From Porcipelethomonas sp964621265 (GTDB taxonomy: Bacteria > Bacillota > Clostridia > Oscillospirales > Ruminococcaceae): DNA of 64,000 nt. The position numbers and the translations under genes were made by a program. Shown piece after piece: positions 50,114 through 57,988 of this stretch. The stretch spans positions 6,931-70,930 of the forward strand of contig CAZULQ010000006.1 of the NCBI GenBank assembly GCA_964621265.1, read 5' to 3'. The notes beneath the pieces were generated by a model that was given only the letters and a program-made list of their open reading frames with translations, searched no databases and was not told the DNA's origin. Every line of letters begins with the position of its first letter. Positions within the stretch are counted from its first letter, which is position 1.

Positions 50114-53107
50114 ATGGCTGATACAGCATCTCTGAAGGTCCGTGCAGAAGCGGCAGACTGCGGAAAGTTCAAAAAGCTTCTTATCTTTCTGCGTGAATGG
50201 GCTTTCAGAAATAAAATTTATTTTCTCGCCTTTGCGATACCTGCCATTATAATGTACATTGCCTATGCAATGTTCGGCTTGTATCCGTTCGGGGGCGAAT
50301 CTGTTCTTGTACTTGACCTCAACGGTCAGTATGTTTATTACTTTGAAGCTCTTCGTGACGCTTTCTGGAGCGGAGATGAGAGTATATTCTACGACTGGTC
50401 GAGAAACCTTTCGGGCGGATATGCGGGTATTATAGGATATTACCTTGCGAGTCCGTTTACTCTTATTGTTATGCTTCTTCCGAGAACCATGATGCTCGGT
50501 GCGCTTCTTATTCTCCAGCTTGCAAAGCTCGGAAGTGCGGGACTTACATTCTGCTATTTCCTGAGAAAATCAAAGGGGCTTTCTGAGCTTCAGGCAGTTG
50601 TTTTCTCAACACTTTACGCTCTTTGTGCTTATGGTGTTATCCAGCTTATCGACCCTATGTGGCTCGACGGACTTGTTCTTCTGCCGCTTATAACTCTCGG
50701 CGTTGAATATCTTGTCGATGACGGCAGAAAGATTAATTATATCATTCCGCTTGCCCTTATGTTTATCGCAAACTTCTATATCGGCTACATGATTGGTATT
50801 TTCACATTTATTTACTTTGTGTTCTATACAACCTGTGGCTGCAAGAATGCGGGAAGAAAGAAGCGCCTTTATGAAATCTGGCAGAGCTTTGTGAGAATGG
50901 CTCTTGCGACTATAGTTGCTCTTGCCTGTGCGGCGGTAATGCTTCTTCCTGTTGTAAATGCTCTTGGTCAGGGTAAATTCAGCTTTACAGAAAATCCTGA
51001 CTATTCATACTCAACACAGTTCAAGCCTCTTGACTTCCTGTCACAGCTGACTGTTGCACAGTATGACTCTGTAAATGTCCAGGGTCTCCCTGAAATTTAC
51101 TGCGGTATTCTGACACTTTTCTTAGCTCCGCTTTTCTTCCTCAACAAGGAAATCAAGCCTATAAGAAAGCTCGGATATATGTCAGTGCTTATCGTGCTTT
51201 TCCTTTGTATGTATATCAATCCGATTGATATGGCATGGCACGGTTTCCAGGAACCAAACTGGCTCCCATATAGATATTCATTCACATTCTCGTTTGTACT
51301 GCTTTGTATGGCGGCGGAAACCTTCGGCAAGCTTGATGGCTTAAAGCCTGTTGCAATCGGCGGTACGCTCGGCGGTGTACTGTTGCTGCTGCTCGTTATT
51401 GAATCGGGCGATCTTGAACACATTACATCAACCAATATCTGGATTTGTGCGGGACTTGCTGTTGTTTACTGCGGTATAGTACTGCTTGCGAACAAGTTCG
51501 GCAAGAAGTTTATGGCGGTTGCGGCACCTTGTGCTCTGCTTGTTGTTTCAGGCGGCGAGCTTCTCTACAACGCTTATCAGACTCTTCTTGACGAGGACGT
51601 TGAAATATGCTACTCAGAGCGTAAGTCATGGTATAACTATATCAACAATGGTAAAAATGTTACAAACATGCTCTATGACTTTGATGACAGCATCTATCGT
51701 GCAGAAAAGACAAATACATATTACAGAACTGTTAATGATAACTCAGCATTCGGTCTGAGAGGTCTTTCACATTCAAGCTCTGTCATGAACGCTAAAATCA
51801 TTACATTCCTTGAAGCTATGGGCTATGACACAGGCGGATTTGAGTCAAGCTATAACGGTGCATCACCTATCATAGACTCAATTTTAGGCATCAAGTATGT
51901 CATGGACAGAAATTATACTGACAAGATCGGAACTGATGATTATACAAGAAAGGCACTTTCAGTTTATGACGGTCCTGTATTTTCTTATGAATATACAGAC
52001 GAAGAAAAGGCTGACAGAATAGTTGAGGTTTATAACAACCCTTATGCGTTGTCACCTGGCTTTATGGCTGATGAGTCAATCAGATCAATTTCATTCTTCG
52101 GAAACGATAACCCGTTCAAGGCACAGAATACACTTATGAGCTGTCTTGTCGGAAAGACTAATTTCGCTATGGATATTACAGATCCTGCGTCACATGAGCA
52201 GTATTACAAACAGCTTGTGGTTGACCCTGACCAGTTTACGCTCAACAACGTAAACCTTGCATATACTACATCATCAACAGGTGCTGTACAGTATCTTTAC
52301 ACAGCGCTTGAGGGCGACCCGACAGTTGATATGTTCATAACTCCTGAAACTGACAATCCTGTTTACATGTTCTTTAAAACTGAGAGCAGATACAGCGTTA
52401 ACCTCTGGCTCAGTAAAGAAACAGATGACACAGGAACATATATAAACCATGATTTCGTTCAGGCATATTTCAAGGGTCATGATTATCACATTGTTGAGCT
52501 TGGTTCATTTGAACCCGGTGAAACATTCAACCTTAGAATGACTGTTGCTGACGAGCAGAAGCAGGCTGTTGTAAAGGACTTCTTCTTCTATGAATTTGAT
52601 GAAGAGCTGTTTGCACAGGATATGGCAGTACTTCAGGCTAATCAGTGGCAGATTGACGAGTTTGAGGGCGATTACTTAAAGGGTACAATCACATCAGACG
52701 GCGGCAAGACATTCATGCTGACTTCTATTCCTTATGAGGAAGGCTGGACAGTCAAGGTAGATGGTGAAACTGTTGAACACTTTGAGGTTGCACAGGCACT
52801 TATCGGTATCCCTGTTGGTGCGGGTACTCATACAGTAGAAATGTCCTATACACCTCCCGGATTCAGTTATGGTCTTATATTGTTTGTGATAGGTGTTGCG
52901 GCAATTGTAGTGATTTACAGATATGACAGGAAGAACAACAAGGTTCTGATTGCAATGTATCGTGAAAAGAAACAGGCTGCGGCAGCAAAGCCTGTAAAGA
53001 GCAATACTGCAGCAAAGTCGGCAGACGAAACAGAAAAGACTGAAAATACAGGTGCAGACACGGAAACTGCGGCTAAAACAAAGAAGAATAAAAAGAAGAA
53101 AAAATAA
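50114..53107 (+). CDS. YfhO family membrane protein
   Basis: The 997-residue protein has about twelve membrane helices in the first half (FLAFAIPAIIMYIAYAMFGL onward) with LDLNGQYVYYFEALRDAFWS typical of YfhO, an extracellular domain of about 350 residues, a last helix near 925 and a Lys/Ala-rich tail. In Bacillus and Listeria, YfhO-like proteins take part in glycosylation of lipoteichoic or wall teichoic acid as GT-C-type transferases using undecaprenyl-linked sugars. The sugar and acceptor here are not known. AAAGGAGGAAAAT precedes ATG. Confidence 0.88.
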   Translation: MADTASLKVRAEAADCGKFKKLLIFLREWAFRNKIYFLAFAIPAIIMYIAYAMFGLYPFGGESVLVLDLNGQYVYYFEALRDAFWSGDESIFYDWSRNLSGGYAGIIGYYLASPFTLIVMLLPRTMMLGALLILQLAKLGSAGLTFCYFLRKSKGLSELQAVVFSTLYALCAYGVIQLIDPMWLDGLVLLPLITLGVEYLVDDGRKINYIIPLALMFIANFYIGYMIGIFTFIYFVFYTTCGCKNAGRKKRLYEIWQSFVRMALATIVALACAAVMLLPVVNALGQGKFSFTENPDYSYSTQFKPLDFLSQLTVAQYDSVNVQGLPEIYCGILTLFLAPLFFLNKEIKPIRKLGYMSVLIVLFLCMYINPIDMAWHGFQEPNWLPYRYSFTFSFVLLCMAAETFGKLDGLKPVAIGGTLGGVLLLLLVIESGDLEHITSTNIWICAGLAVVYCGIVLLANKFGKKFMAVAAPCALLVVSGGELLYNAYQTLLDEDVEICYSERKSWYNYINNGKNVTNMLYDFDDSIYRAEKTNTYYRTVNDNSAFGLRGLSHSSSVMNAKIITFLEAMGYDTGGFESSYNGASPIIDSILGIKYVMDRNYTDKIGTDDYTRKALSVYDGPVFSYEYTDEEKADRIVEVYNNPYALSPGFMADESIRSISFFGNDNPFKAQNTLMSCLVGKTNFAMDITDPASHEQYYKQLVVDPDQFTLNNVNLAYTTSSTGAVQYLYTALEGDPTVDMFITPETDNPVYMFFKTESRYSVNLWLSKETDDTGTYINHDFVQAYFKGHDYHIVELGSFEPGETFNLRMTVADEQKQAVVKDFFFYEFDEELFAQDMAVLQANQWQIDEFEGDYLKGTITSDGGKTFMLTSIPYEEGWTVKVDGETVEHFEVAQALIGIPVGAGTHTVEMSYTPPGFSYGLILFVIGVAAIVVIYRYDRKNNKVLIAMYREKKQAAAAKPVKSNTAAKSADETEKTENTGADTETAAKTKKNKKKKK

Positions 53108-53116
53108 ATTTAAAAA

Positions 53117-53142
53117 GGACGCTCGGAAATGAGCGTCCTGAA
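53117..53142 (+). terminator. hairpin after the YfhO gene
   Basis: GGACGCTC / GAGCGTCC with a six-base loop, followed by TGAATTTT; a leaky terminator or an intercistronic hairpin before the radical SAM gene. Confidence 0.6.
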
Positions 53143-53164
53143 TTTTAATAAAGGAGTATCACTT

Positions 53165-53776
53165 ATGAATAAGGCAATGACAATTGTTTATGAGGTTGGC
53201 TCAAATCTTTATGTGAATATCACAAATAAATGTCCATGCAGCTGTACATTCTGCATAAGACAGAACGCTGACGGAGCTTATGGCTCAGACAGTCTGTGGC
53301 TTGAGCATGAGCCTTCCATTGAAGAAATCAGGGAAGCTTTTGAAAAGGCGGATTTTAAAAAGTACAATGAGATTATTTTCTGCGGATATGGCGAGCCGAC
53401 TGAGCGCATAGACGTTCTCTGTGAGGCGGCAAAGTATATAAAGGAAAATAACGGTCCTGCAATAAGACTAAACACAAACGGACTTTCTGACCTGATTCAC
53501 GGAGAACCGACTGCAAAGAGATTTGAGGGAATTATTGATACTGTTTCAGTAAGCCTCAATGCAGGTACTAAGGAAGAATATCTGAAGGTTACACGTCCGA
53601 AGTTCGGGGAAGTTTCATATGAAGCTATGCAAAAATTCGCCGCTGAATGCAAGAACTATGTAAAAAATGTGGTTTTCTCGGTTGTGGACGTGATAGGTGA
53701 GGATGAAATTGCGGCGTCACAGGCGCTTGCTGACAAGCACGGTATAACACTCAGAGTCAGAAAATACGAGGGATAA
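53165..53776 (+). CDS. radical SAM protein, TatD-associated type
   Basis: The 203-residue protein has the iron-sulfur motif CPCSCTFC (Cx3Cx2C, about residues 21-28) near the N-terminus, IIFCGYGEPTERIDVL (SAM-binding) and LNTNGLSDLIHG. This short radical SAM family is often encoded beside tatD, but here tatD lies 29 kb away. The substrate is unknown. I chose ATG 53165 (MNKAMTIVYEV), which has TAAAGGAGTATCACTT before it. Confidence 0.82.
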   Translation: MNKAMTIVYEVGSNLYVNITNKCPCSCTFCIRQNADGAYGSDSLWLEHEPSIEEIREAFEKADFKKYNEIIFCGYGEPTERIDVLCEAAKYIKENNGPAIRLNTNGLSDLIHGEPTAKRFEGIIDTVSVSLNAGTKEEYLKVTRPKFGEVSYEAMQKFAAECKNYVKNVVFSVVDVIGEDEIAASQALADKHGITLRVRKYEG

Positions 53777-53798
53777 ATTCTGAGATATACAAATAAAC

Positions 53799-53834
53799 AA
53801 AGGGAGACTTTTTTCAAAGTCTCCCTTTAATGCT
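53799..53834. terminator. terminator between convergent radical SAM and aquaporin genes
   Basis: AAAGGGAGACTTT / AAAGTCTCCCTTT with a short T-rich loop. Confidence 0.85.
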
Positions 53835-53851
53835 TTTATGTAATCTGAAAA

Positions 53852-54553
53852 TTACTTGTCAGCCTTCTTGCCTTCAGCAAAGAGGAACTTGTGAGCAAGA
53901 CCTGCGATGATTGCGCCTACGAAAGGAGCAACGATGAACAGCCATACCTGTGAGAGAGCGTCGCCGCCTTCTAAAACAGCCGGTGAAAGGCTTCTTGCAG
54001 GGTTAACTGATGTGCCTGTGAGCGGAATGCCGATAAGGTGTACAAATGTAAGAGTAAGACCGATTACGATGCCAGCGAGGCTTGATGTCTTTTCTGTTCT
54101 TGTAACGCCTAAGATTGTCATGATGAATACAAATGTGAGGACAACTTCCACAACAAATGCACCAACCATGTCAAGACCTACGCCTGAAAGCTCGTCAAAA
54201 CCGTTTGAGCCGTAGCCTGAGAGGTCTGAGCTCTTTGTGATTGCGTAAAGGATTCCGCTTCCTGCGAATGCACCTGCAATCTGTGCGATAACATAGCCGA
54301 CAAAGTCAGTTACGCTCATCTTGCCGTTGATTAAAACAGCGAGTGATACAGCAGGGTTTACGTGACAGCCTGAGATGTCACCGATAGCATAAGCTGCAGC
54401 TACGATTGCAAGACCAAACGCTAATGCGATTGCTGCAACGCCGAGGTAGCCTACGCCTGTTCCGCCTGTGAAGCCGCCGCATACAACAGCAGTTCCGCAG
54501 CCGAAGAGAACAAGTGTCATTGTGCCGAGAAATTCAGCAATGTACTTCTTCAT
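53852..54553 (-). CDS. aquaporin (MIP family, AqpZ-like)
   Basis: The 233-residue channel has six helices and both NPA boxes: SGCHVNPAVSLAVL and GTSVNPARSLSPAV. A His in FVHLIG and the Arg after the second NPA match the narrow selectivity filter of water-selective AqpZ rather than glycerol channels. It follows the purine permease on the same strand after 63 bases, in which TCCACAG / CTGTGGA could form a long-loop hairpin. Confidence 0.92.
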   Translation of the reverse strand: MKKYIAEFLGTMTLVLFGCGTAVVCGGFTGGTGVGYLGVAAIALAFGLAIVAAAYAIGDISGCHVNPAVSLAVLINGKMSVTDFVGYVIAQIAGAFAGSGILYAITKSSDLSGYGSNGFDELSGVGLDMVGAFVVEVVLTFVFIMTILGVTRTEKTSSLAGIVIGLTLTFVHLIGIPLTGTSVNPARSLSPAVLEGGDALSQVWLFIVAPFVGAIIAGLAHKFLFAEGKKADK

Positions 54554-54616
54554 AGTTTATAACTCCATCTCCACAGAAAATTTTTTGTGTTGCATTACCC
54601 TGTGGAAGTAATGACC

Positions 54617-55981
54617 TTAAAGGAATATGTATTTGAGGATAAACAATACTGCTAAAACATACATGAGCGGCTTTATCTTTTTAGCCTTTCCGCATACGAG
54701 GTTTAAAACAACGTATGAGATGATTCCGAGTGAGATACCCTCTGAAATACTGTAAAACAGCGGCATTGCTATAATACAGAGATAAGCAGGGATTGCGTCT
54801 GTATAATTGTCTTCGTCAAACTTGATGTCAGCGATTGCACTGAGCATAAGGAAACCTACGATGATAAGTGCAGGGGCAGTTGCGAATGATGGGATAGCTG
54901 TGAAAATCGGTGCAAAGAACATTGAAACTGCGAATAAAACTGCTGTCACAAGCGCTGTGAGACCTGTTTTACCGCCAGCGGCAACGCCTGCTGAAGATTC
55001 AACGAATGTAGTTGTTGTTGATGTACCGAGTGCGGCACCCGCTGTTGTTGCAATTGCGTCTGCCAAAAGTGCAGGCTTGATTTTAGGAAGTCTGCCGTTT
55101 TCATCGAGCATGTCTGCCTTTGTGCTGACGCCGATTAATGTGCCGAGTGTGTCAAACACGTCAACAAAAAGGAATGAGAAGATAATGACGATGAAATTGA
55201 AAATGCCCACTTCATTGAAATTTACGTTAAAGCATTCCCCGACTGTTTCGCCAAGCTTTGAGAAATCAGTCATTTCAAAAGCCGGGATAAGGTCAAAGCT
55301 TCCCATTGCAGGGTCAACCTTGTAAATACCTGTAAGCTGGCATACAATACCTAAAAGCCATGTTGCTATAATACCGATGAGGATTGAGCCCTTTACTCTT
55401 TTTATGTAGAGAATAGCTGTTATGAATGTGCCGATTACTGCAAGGAGTGCACATATACCTGAAGTACTGAAGTTTTCAGTAAAGCTTGTGATTGTAACGA
55501 GTGTTGAGCCTTCGTCGACGCTGAGTCCCGCATTCTGAAGACCGATAAACGCAATGAAAAGACCGATTCCGACGGATACCGCCTTTTTCAGCGTGAGCGG
55601 AATCGTGTTGAAGATTGCCTCACGGACATTCGTAAGAGAAAGCACAAGGAATATGAGACCTTCGATAAATACTGCAAGGAGCGCAACACGCCAGTCGTAG
55701 CCAAAGCCCTGTACAACCGTATAGGCGAAAAACGCATTGAGACCCATACCTGCCGAAAGTGCAAACGGAAGGTTTGCCATAAGCGCCATGCAGATTGTAC
55801 CGACAAATGATGCTATACATGTTGCAAGGAGAACGGCTGTTGTGTCCATTCCCGCATCACCGAGAATATTAGGGTTTACTGCGAGGATATACGCCATTGT
55901 CATGAATGTTGTGATACCTGCAATGATTTCAGTTTTAACGTTTGTTTTGTTTTCTTTCAGCTTGAATAATTTTTCGAGCAT
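54617..55981 (-). CDS. NCS2 family purine permease (AzgA/PbuG-like)
   Basis: The 454-residue permease has the AzgA-type start (KTEIIAGITTFMTMAYILAV NPNIL) and LPFALSAGMGLNAFFAYTVV, with about twelve helices and the GTSTTTTFVESSAGVAAGGK segment. The subfamily imports guanine, hypoxanthine or adenine by proton symport. It lies 15 bases after hpt on the same strand, forming a purine-salvage unit: uptake followed by conversion to nucleotide. No guanine riboswitch is seen before hpt. Confidence 0.92.
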   Translation of the reverse strand: MLEKLFKLKENKTNVKTEIIAGITTFMTMAYILAVNPNILGDAGMDTTAVLLATCIASFVGTICMALMANLPFALSAGMGLNAFFAYTVVQGFGYDWRVALLAVFIEGLIFLVLSLTNVREAIFNTIPLTLKKAVSVGIGLFIAFIGLQNAGLSVDEGSTLVTITSFTENFSTSGICALLAVIGTFITAILYIKRVKGSILIGIIATWLLGIVCQLTGIYKVDPAMGSFDLIPAFEMTDFSKLGETVGECFNVNFNEVGIFNFIVIIFSFLFVDVFDTLGTLIGVSTKADMLDENGRLPKIKPALLADAIATTAGAALGTSTTTTFVESSAGVAAGGKTGLTALVTAVLFAVSMFFAPIFTAIPSFATAPALIIVGFLMLSAIADIKFDEDNYTDAIPAYLCIIAMPLFYSISEGISLGIISYVVLNLVCGKAKKIKPLMYVLAVLFILKYIFL

Positions 55982-55996
55982 AGCTGTTACCTCCTT

Positions 55997-56539
55997 TTAT
56001 TCGTTGTCGTATTCTGCGATGTAAGGAAGATTGCGGTAGTTTTCAGCAAAGTCGAGACCATAGCCGATAACGAAATGGTCAGGTATTGTGAAAAGTGAAA
56101 TATCAGCGTCAAGTTCAACAAGGCGTCTTTCAGGCTTGTCGAGGAGTGTTACAACCTTGAGTGAAAGCGGATTTTTTGCATTTAAAAGCTTTATTACGTC
56201 GTTTAATGTTCTGCCTGTGTCGATAATATCCTCAACGATAATTACGTGGTAATTGCTGATATCGTGGTCAAGGTCCATTGTGATTTTAACGATACCCGAA
56301 GATTCTGTGCCGTTGTAGTAGCTTTTTGCGCACATAAAGCCGATTTCGCACGGGATATCTATTGCACGCTGTAAATCAGCGAGGAATACGAATGCGCCTT
56401 TTAAAATAGTAACGAGTAAAAGTGGCTTGTCTTCGTAATCACGGCTTATCTGAGCGCCGACTTCCCTGATTTTTGCCTTTAGCTCCTCTTCGGAAATTAG
56501 CACTCTTTTTATTTTGCTGTTAAATTCATTTTTGGTCAT
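55997..56539 (-). CDS. hpt: hypoxanthine phosphoribosyltransferase
   Basis: The 180-residue enzyme makes IMP or GMP from hypoxanthine or guanine with PRPP. The PRPP-binding motif is VIIVEDIIDTGRTLND (about 96-111), and RVLISEEELKAKIREVG begins the fold. I chose ATG 56539 (MTKNEFNSK) because GGTGGAATTACAT precedes it. It is the first gene of the purine-salvage operon. Confidence 0.94.
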   Translation of the reverse strand: MTKNEFNSKIKRVLISEEELKAKIREVGAQISRDYEDKPLLLVTILKGAFVFLADLQRAIDIPCEIGFMCAKSYYNGTESSGIVKITMDLDHDISNYHVIIVEDIIDTGRTLNDVIKLLNAKNPLSLKVVTLLDKPERRLVELDADISLFTIPDHFVIGYGLDFAENYRNLPYIAEYDNE

Positions 56540-56577
56540 ATGTAATTCCACCATTCTCTATTTAATGTATTACTATA

Positions 56578-56606
56578 ATTGTACCTATTTTTCGGCTTTT
56601 TGTCAA
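56578..56606 (-). promoter_or_regulatory. promoter of the hpt operon
   Basis: On the minus strand TTGACA, 17 bases, TACAAT, about 40 bases before the start. Confidence 0.75.
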
Positions 56607-56644
56607 TATTTCAGGGGAAATGGGGAATAAAATTTTTATAAAAA

Positions 56645-56673
56645 GAAAAGACCGCCATTTCGGCGGTCTTTTC
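56645..56673 (-). terminator. terminator of pdaA
   Basis: AAAGACCGCC / GGCGGTCTTT with a five-base loop; the minus strand continues with TTTCTTTTTAT. Confidence 0.85.
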
Positions 56674-56675
56674 CT

Positions 56676-57425
56676 TTAAAGTTCATATCCCTGTGCTCTT
56701 AAATCATCAATCACATCGCCGAGTATTGCGGCATTTGTACTCGAAACGGAGTGAAGAAGATAAATGCCTCCGCCGTGTGCGCAGGACGTTACCTTTTCGA
56801 GAGCGGACGCAGGGTCAGGCTGATTATCCGTTTCCCAGTCAACGTAAGCAAAGCTCCACATCAGAGTTTTATATCCCAGTTCTGACGCGGTTTTCAGAGA
56901 CTGCTCCGAAAATTCTCCGCAGGGAGGACGCAGATACTGCATTTCATAGCCGTATTTTTCCGAAACGAAATTATGAAGACTCATAATTTCCTCCGAAAGC
57001 GCTTCCTGTGACAGCTCAGGCATTGAAGCATGAGTCATGCCGTGATTGCCGAGGGTGTGTCCCTCTGCTATCATACGCTCTATAAGCCTGTCTTCGGATT
57101 TTGCGTAATCTCCTGTCAGAAAGAATATTGCACTGACGTTCTTTTCTTTCAGTACGTCAAGAATAGGTTCGGTATAACCATTTTCATACCCTTGGTCGAA
57201 TGTCAGGATAATTCTGTTTTTGTCGTCTGAAAGAGCGTAGGCTCCCATGTCTGAATACTGTGAATTGAAATCGAGTGCGCCCAGCGGACAGTTATTACTG
57301 TCTGTTGCCGTGCCCTGTCCGTAGCCATGCTTTGTACTGCTCAGTGCCTGAGCTGCGGCTTGCTGCGGATAAAGGCAGAGAATGAGTGCTGTGAGCACTG
57401 CTGCTGTTTTATTGAGTTTTTTCAT
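56676..57425 (-). CDS. pdaA: spore cortex delta-lactam-type polysaccharide deacetylase (PdaA-like)
   Basis: The 249-residue exported NodB-type deacetylase has a signal peptide (1-25) and PdaA-like features: ILTFDQGYENGYTEPILDVL, the metal site GNHGMTHAS (HxxxH), RPPCGEFSEQSL and WSFAYVDWETDNQPDP, with IYLLHSVSSTNA. PdaA removes acetyl from muramic acid so that muramic-delta-lactam forms in the spore cortex, which is needed for germination. The second Asp of the usual TFDDG is Gln here (Asn is found in some PdaA enzymes), so this is probably tolerated. A CATAATA box upstream may be a sigma-G -10. Confidence 0.82.
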   Translation of the reverse strand: MKKLNKTAAVLTALILCLYPQQAAAQALSSTKHGYGQGTATDSNNCPLGALDFNSQYSDMGAYALSDDKNRIILTFDQGYENGYTEPILDVLKEKNVSAIFFLTGDYAKSEDRLIERMIAEGHTLGNHGMTHASMPELSQEALSEEIMSLHNFVSEKYGYEMQYLRPPCGEFSEQSLKTASELGYKTLMWSFAYVDWETDNQPDPASALEKVTSCAHGGGIYLLHSVSSTNAAILGDVIDDLRAQGYEL

Positions 57426-57458
57426 TTGTCACCTCTGTCGGATTTCTTCCGACTTTCA

Positions 57459-57465
57459 TATTATG
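57459..57465 (-). promoter_or_regulatory. possible sigma-G -10 element of pdaA
   Basis: CATAATA on the minus strand fits CATNHTA, 34 bases before the start codon. The -35 region is weak. A small GTCGGA/TCCGAC hairpin (57437-57453) lies in the leader. Confidence 0.3.
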
Positions 57466-57504
57466 AGCTGAATGAAAAGCAATATAAGTGGGAATGATAT
57501 GTAA

Positions 57505-57535
57505 AAAAATAAAGGGACAGGTTTTCCTGCCCCTT
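57505..57535 (-). terminator. terminator of the DUF1540 gene
   Basis: On the minus strand AGGGGCAGG / CCTGTCCCT (one G-T pair) with an AAAA loop, then TTATTTTTTT. Confidence 0.8.
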
Positions 57536-57554
57536 CTGTGGTAATACTGAGTTA

Positions 57555-57737
57555 TCAGCCGCAGCAGCCTGAACGCTTTACGAATGAGTTGCAGTCTGTG
57601 CATTCCGGTTCTGTAGGATTTGCTTCGTGTGTGCCGATTTTAACCATGTCGAGTGAGCAGTAATCCTCTGTTGCCATGTTGTGCTGGCACTGCTTTACTG
57701 TACAATGAATGTTTGAATTCTTCTTCTTTGCTTCCAT
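57555..57737 (-). CDS. DUF1540 cysteine-rich small protein
   Basis: The 60-residue protein has the DUF1540 pattern of spaced cysteines: IHCTVKQCQHN, DYCSLDMVKIG, PECTDCNSFV and a terminal CCG. The cysteines may bind a metal. The family is common in Clostridia and its role is unknown. GGAGATTTCTTATT precedes ATG. It is a single gene with its own terminator. Confidence 0.85.
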   Translation of the reverse strand: MEAKKKNSNIHCTVKQCQHNMATEDYCSLDMVKIGTHEANPTEPECTDCNSFVKRSGCCG

Positions 57738-57901
57738 AATAAGAAATCTCCAATCAAAATATTTAGTCCCGTGAATCCGAGAACATGAGTATTATCTGCA
57801 TAAACGGGCGTTATATACATATTATTGAAAAGAACTAATAACAAAAAAACGTTGGTGAAAGTTATAAAATGTGTACAAATAAACAAAAAAATGAATTTTT
57901 G

Positions 57902-57930
57902 TTGACTTTGGATTTTTCTTTTGATAATAT
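57902..57930 (+). promoter_or_regulatory. promoter of the large unknown membrane protein gene
   Basis: TTGACT, 17 bases, TAATAT, about 60 bases before the start codon. Confidence 0.7.
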
Positions 57931-57988
57931 GTAAGGAGCGGAGTTTACGCTCCAGAACATTTTATACATTTATAAGGGGGACAATATA

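Noticed and set aside
56540..56577. Purine riboswitch before hpt
   Set aside because: The predicted leader is about 35 bases, too short for a purine aptamer.
57409..57603. 64-codon minus-strand frame near pdaA and DUF1540
   Set aside because: It overlaps the DUF1540 gene in another frame, spans its terminator and has no ribosome site.
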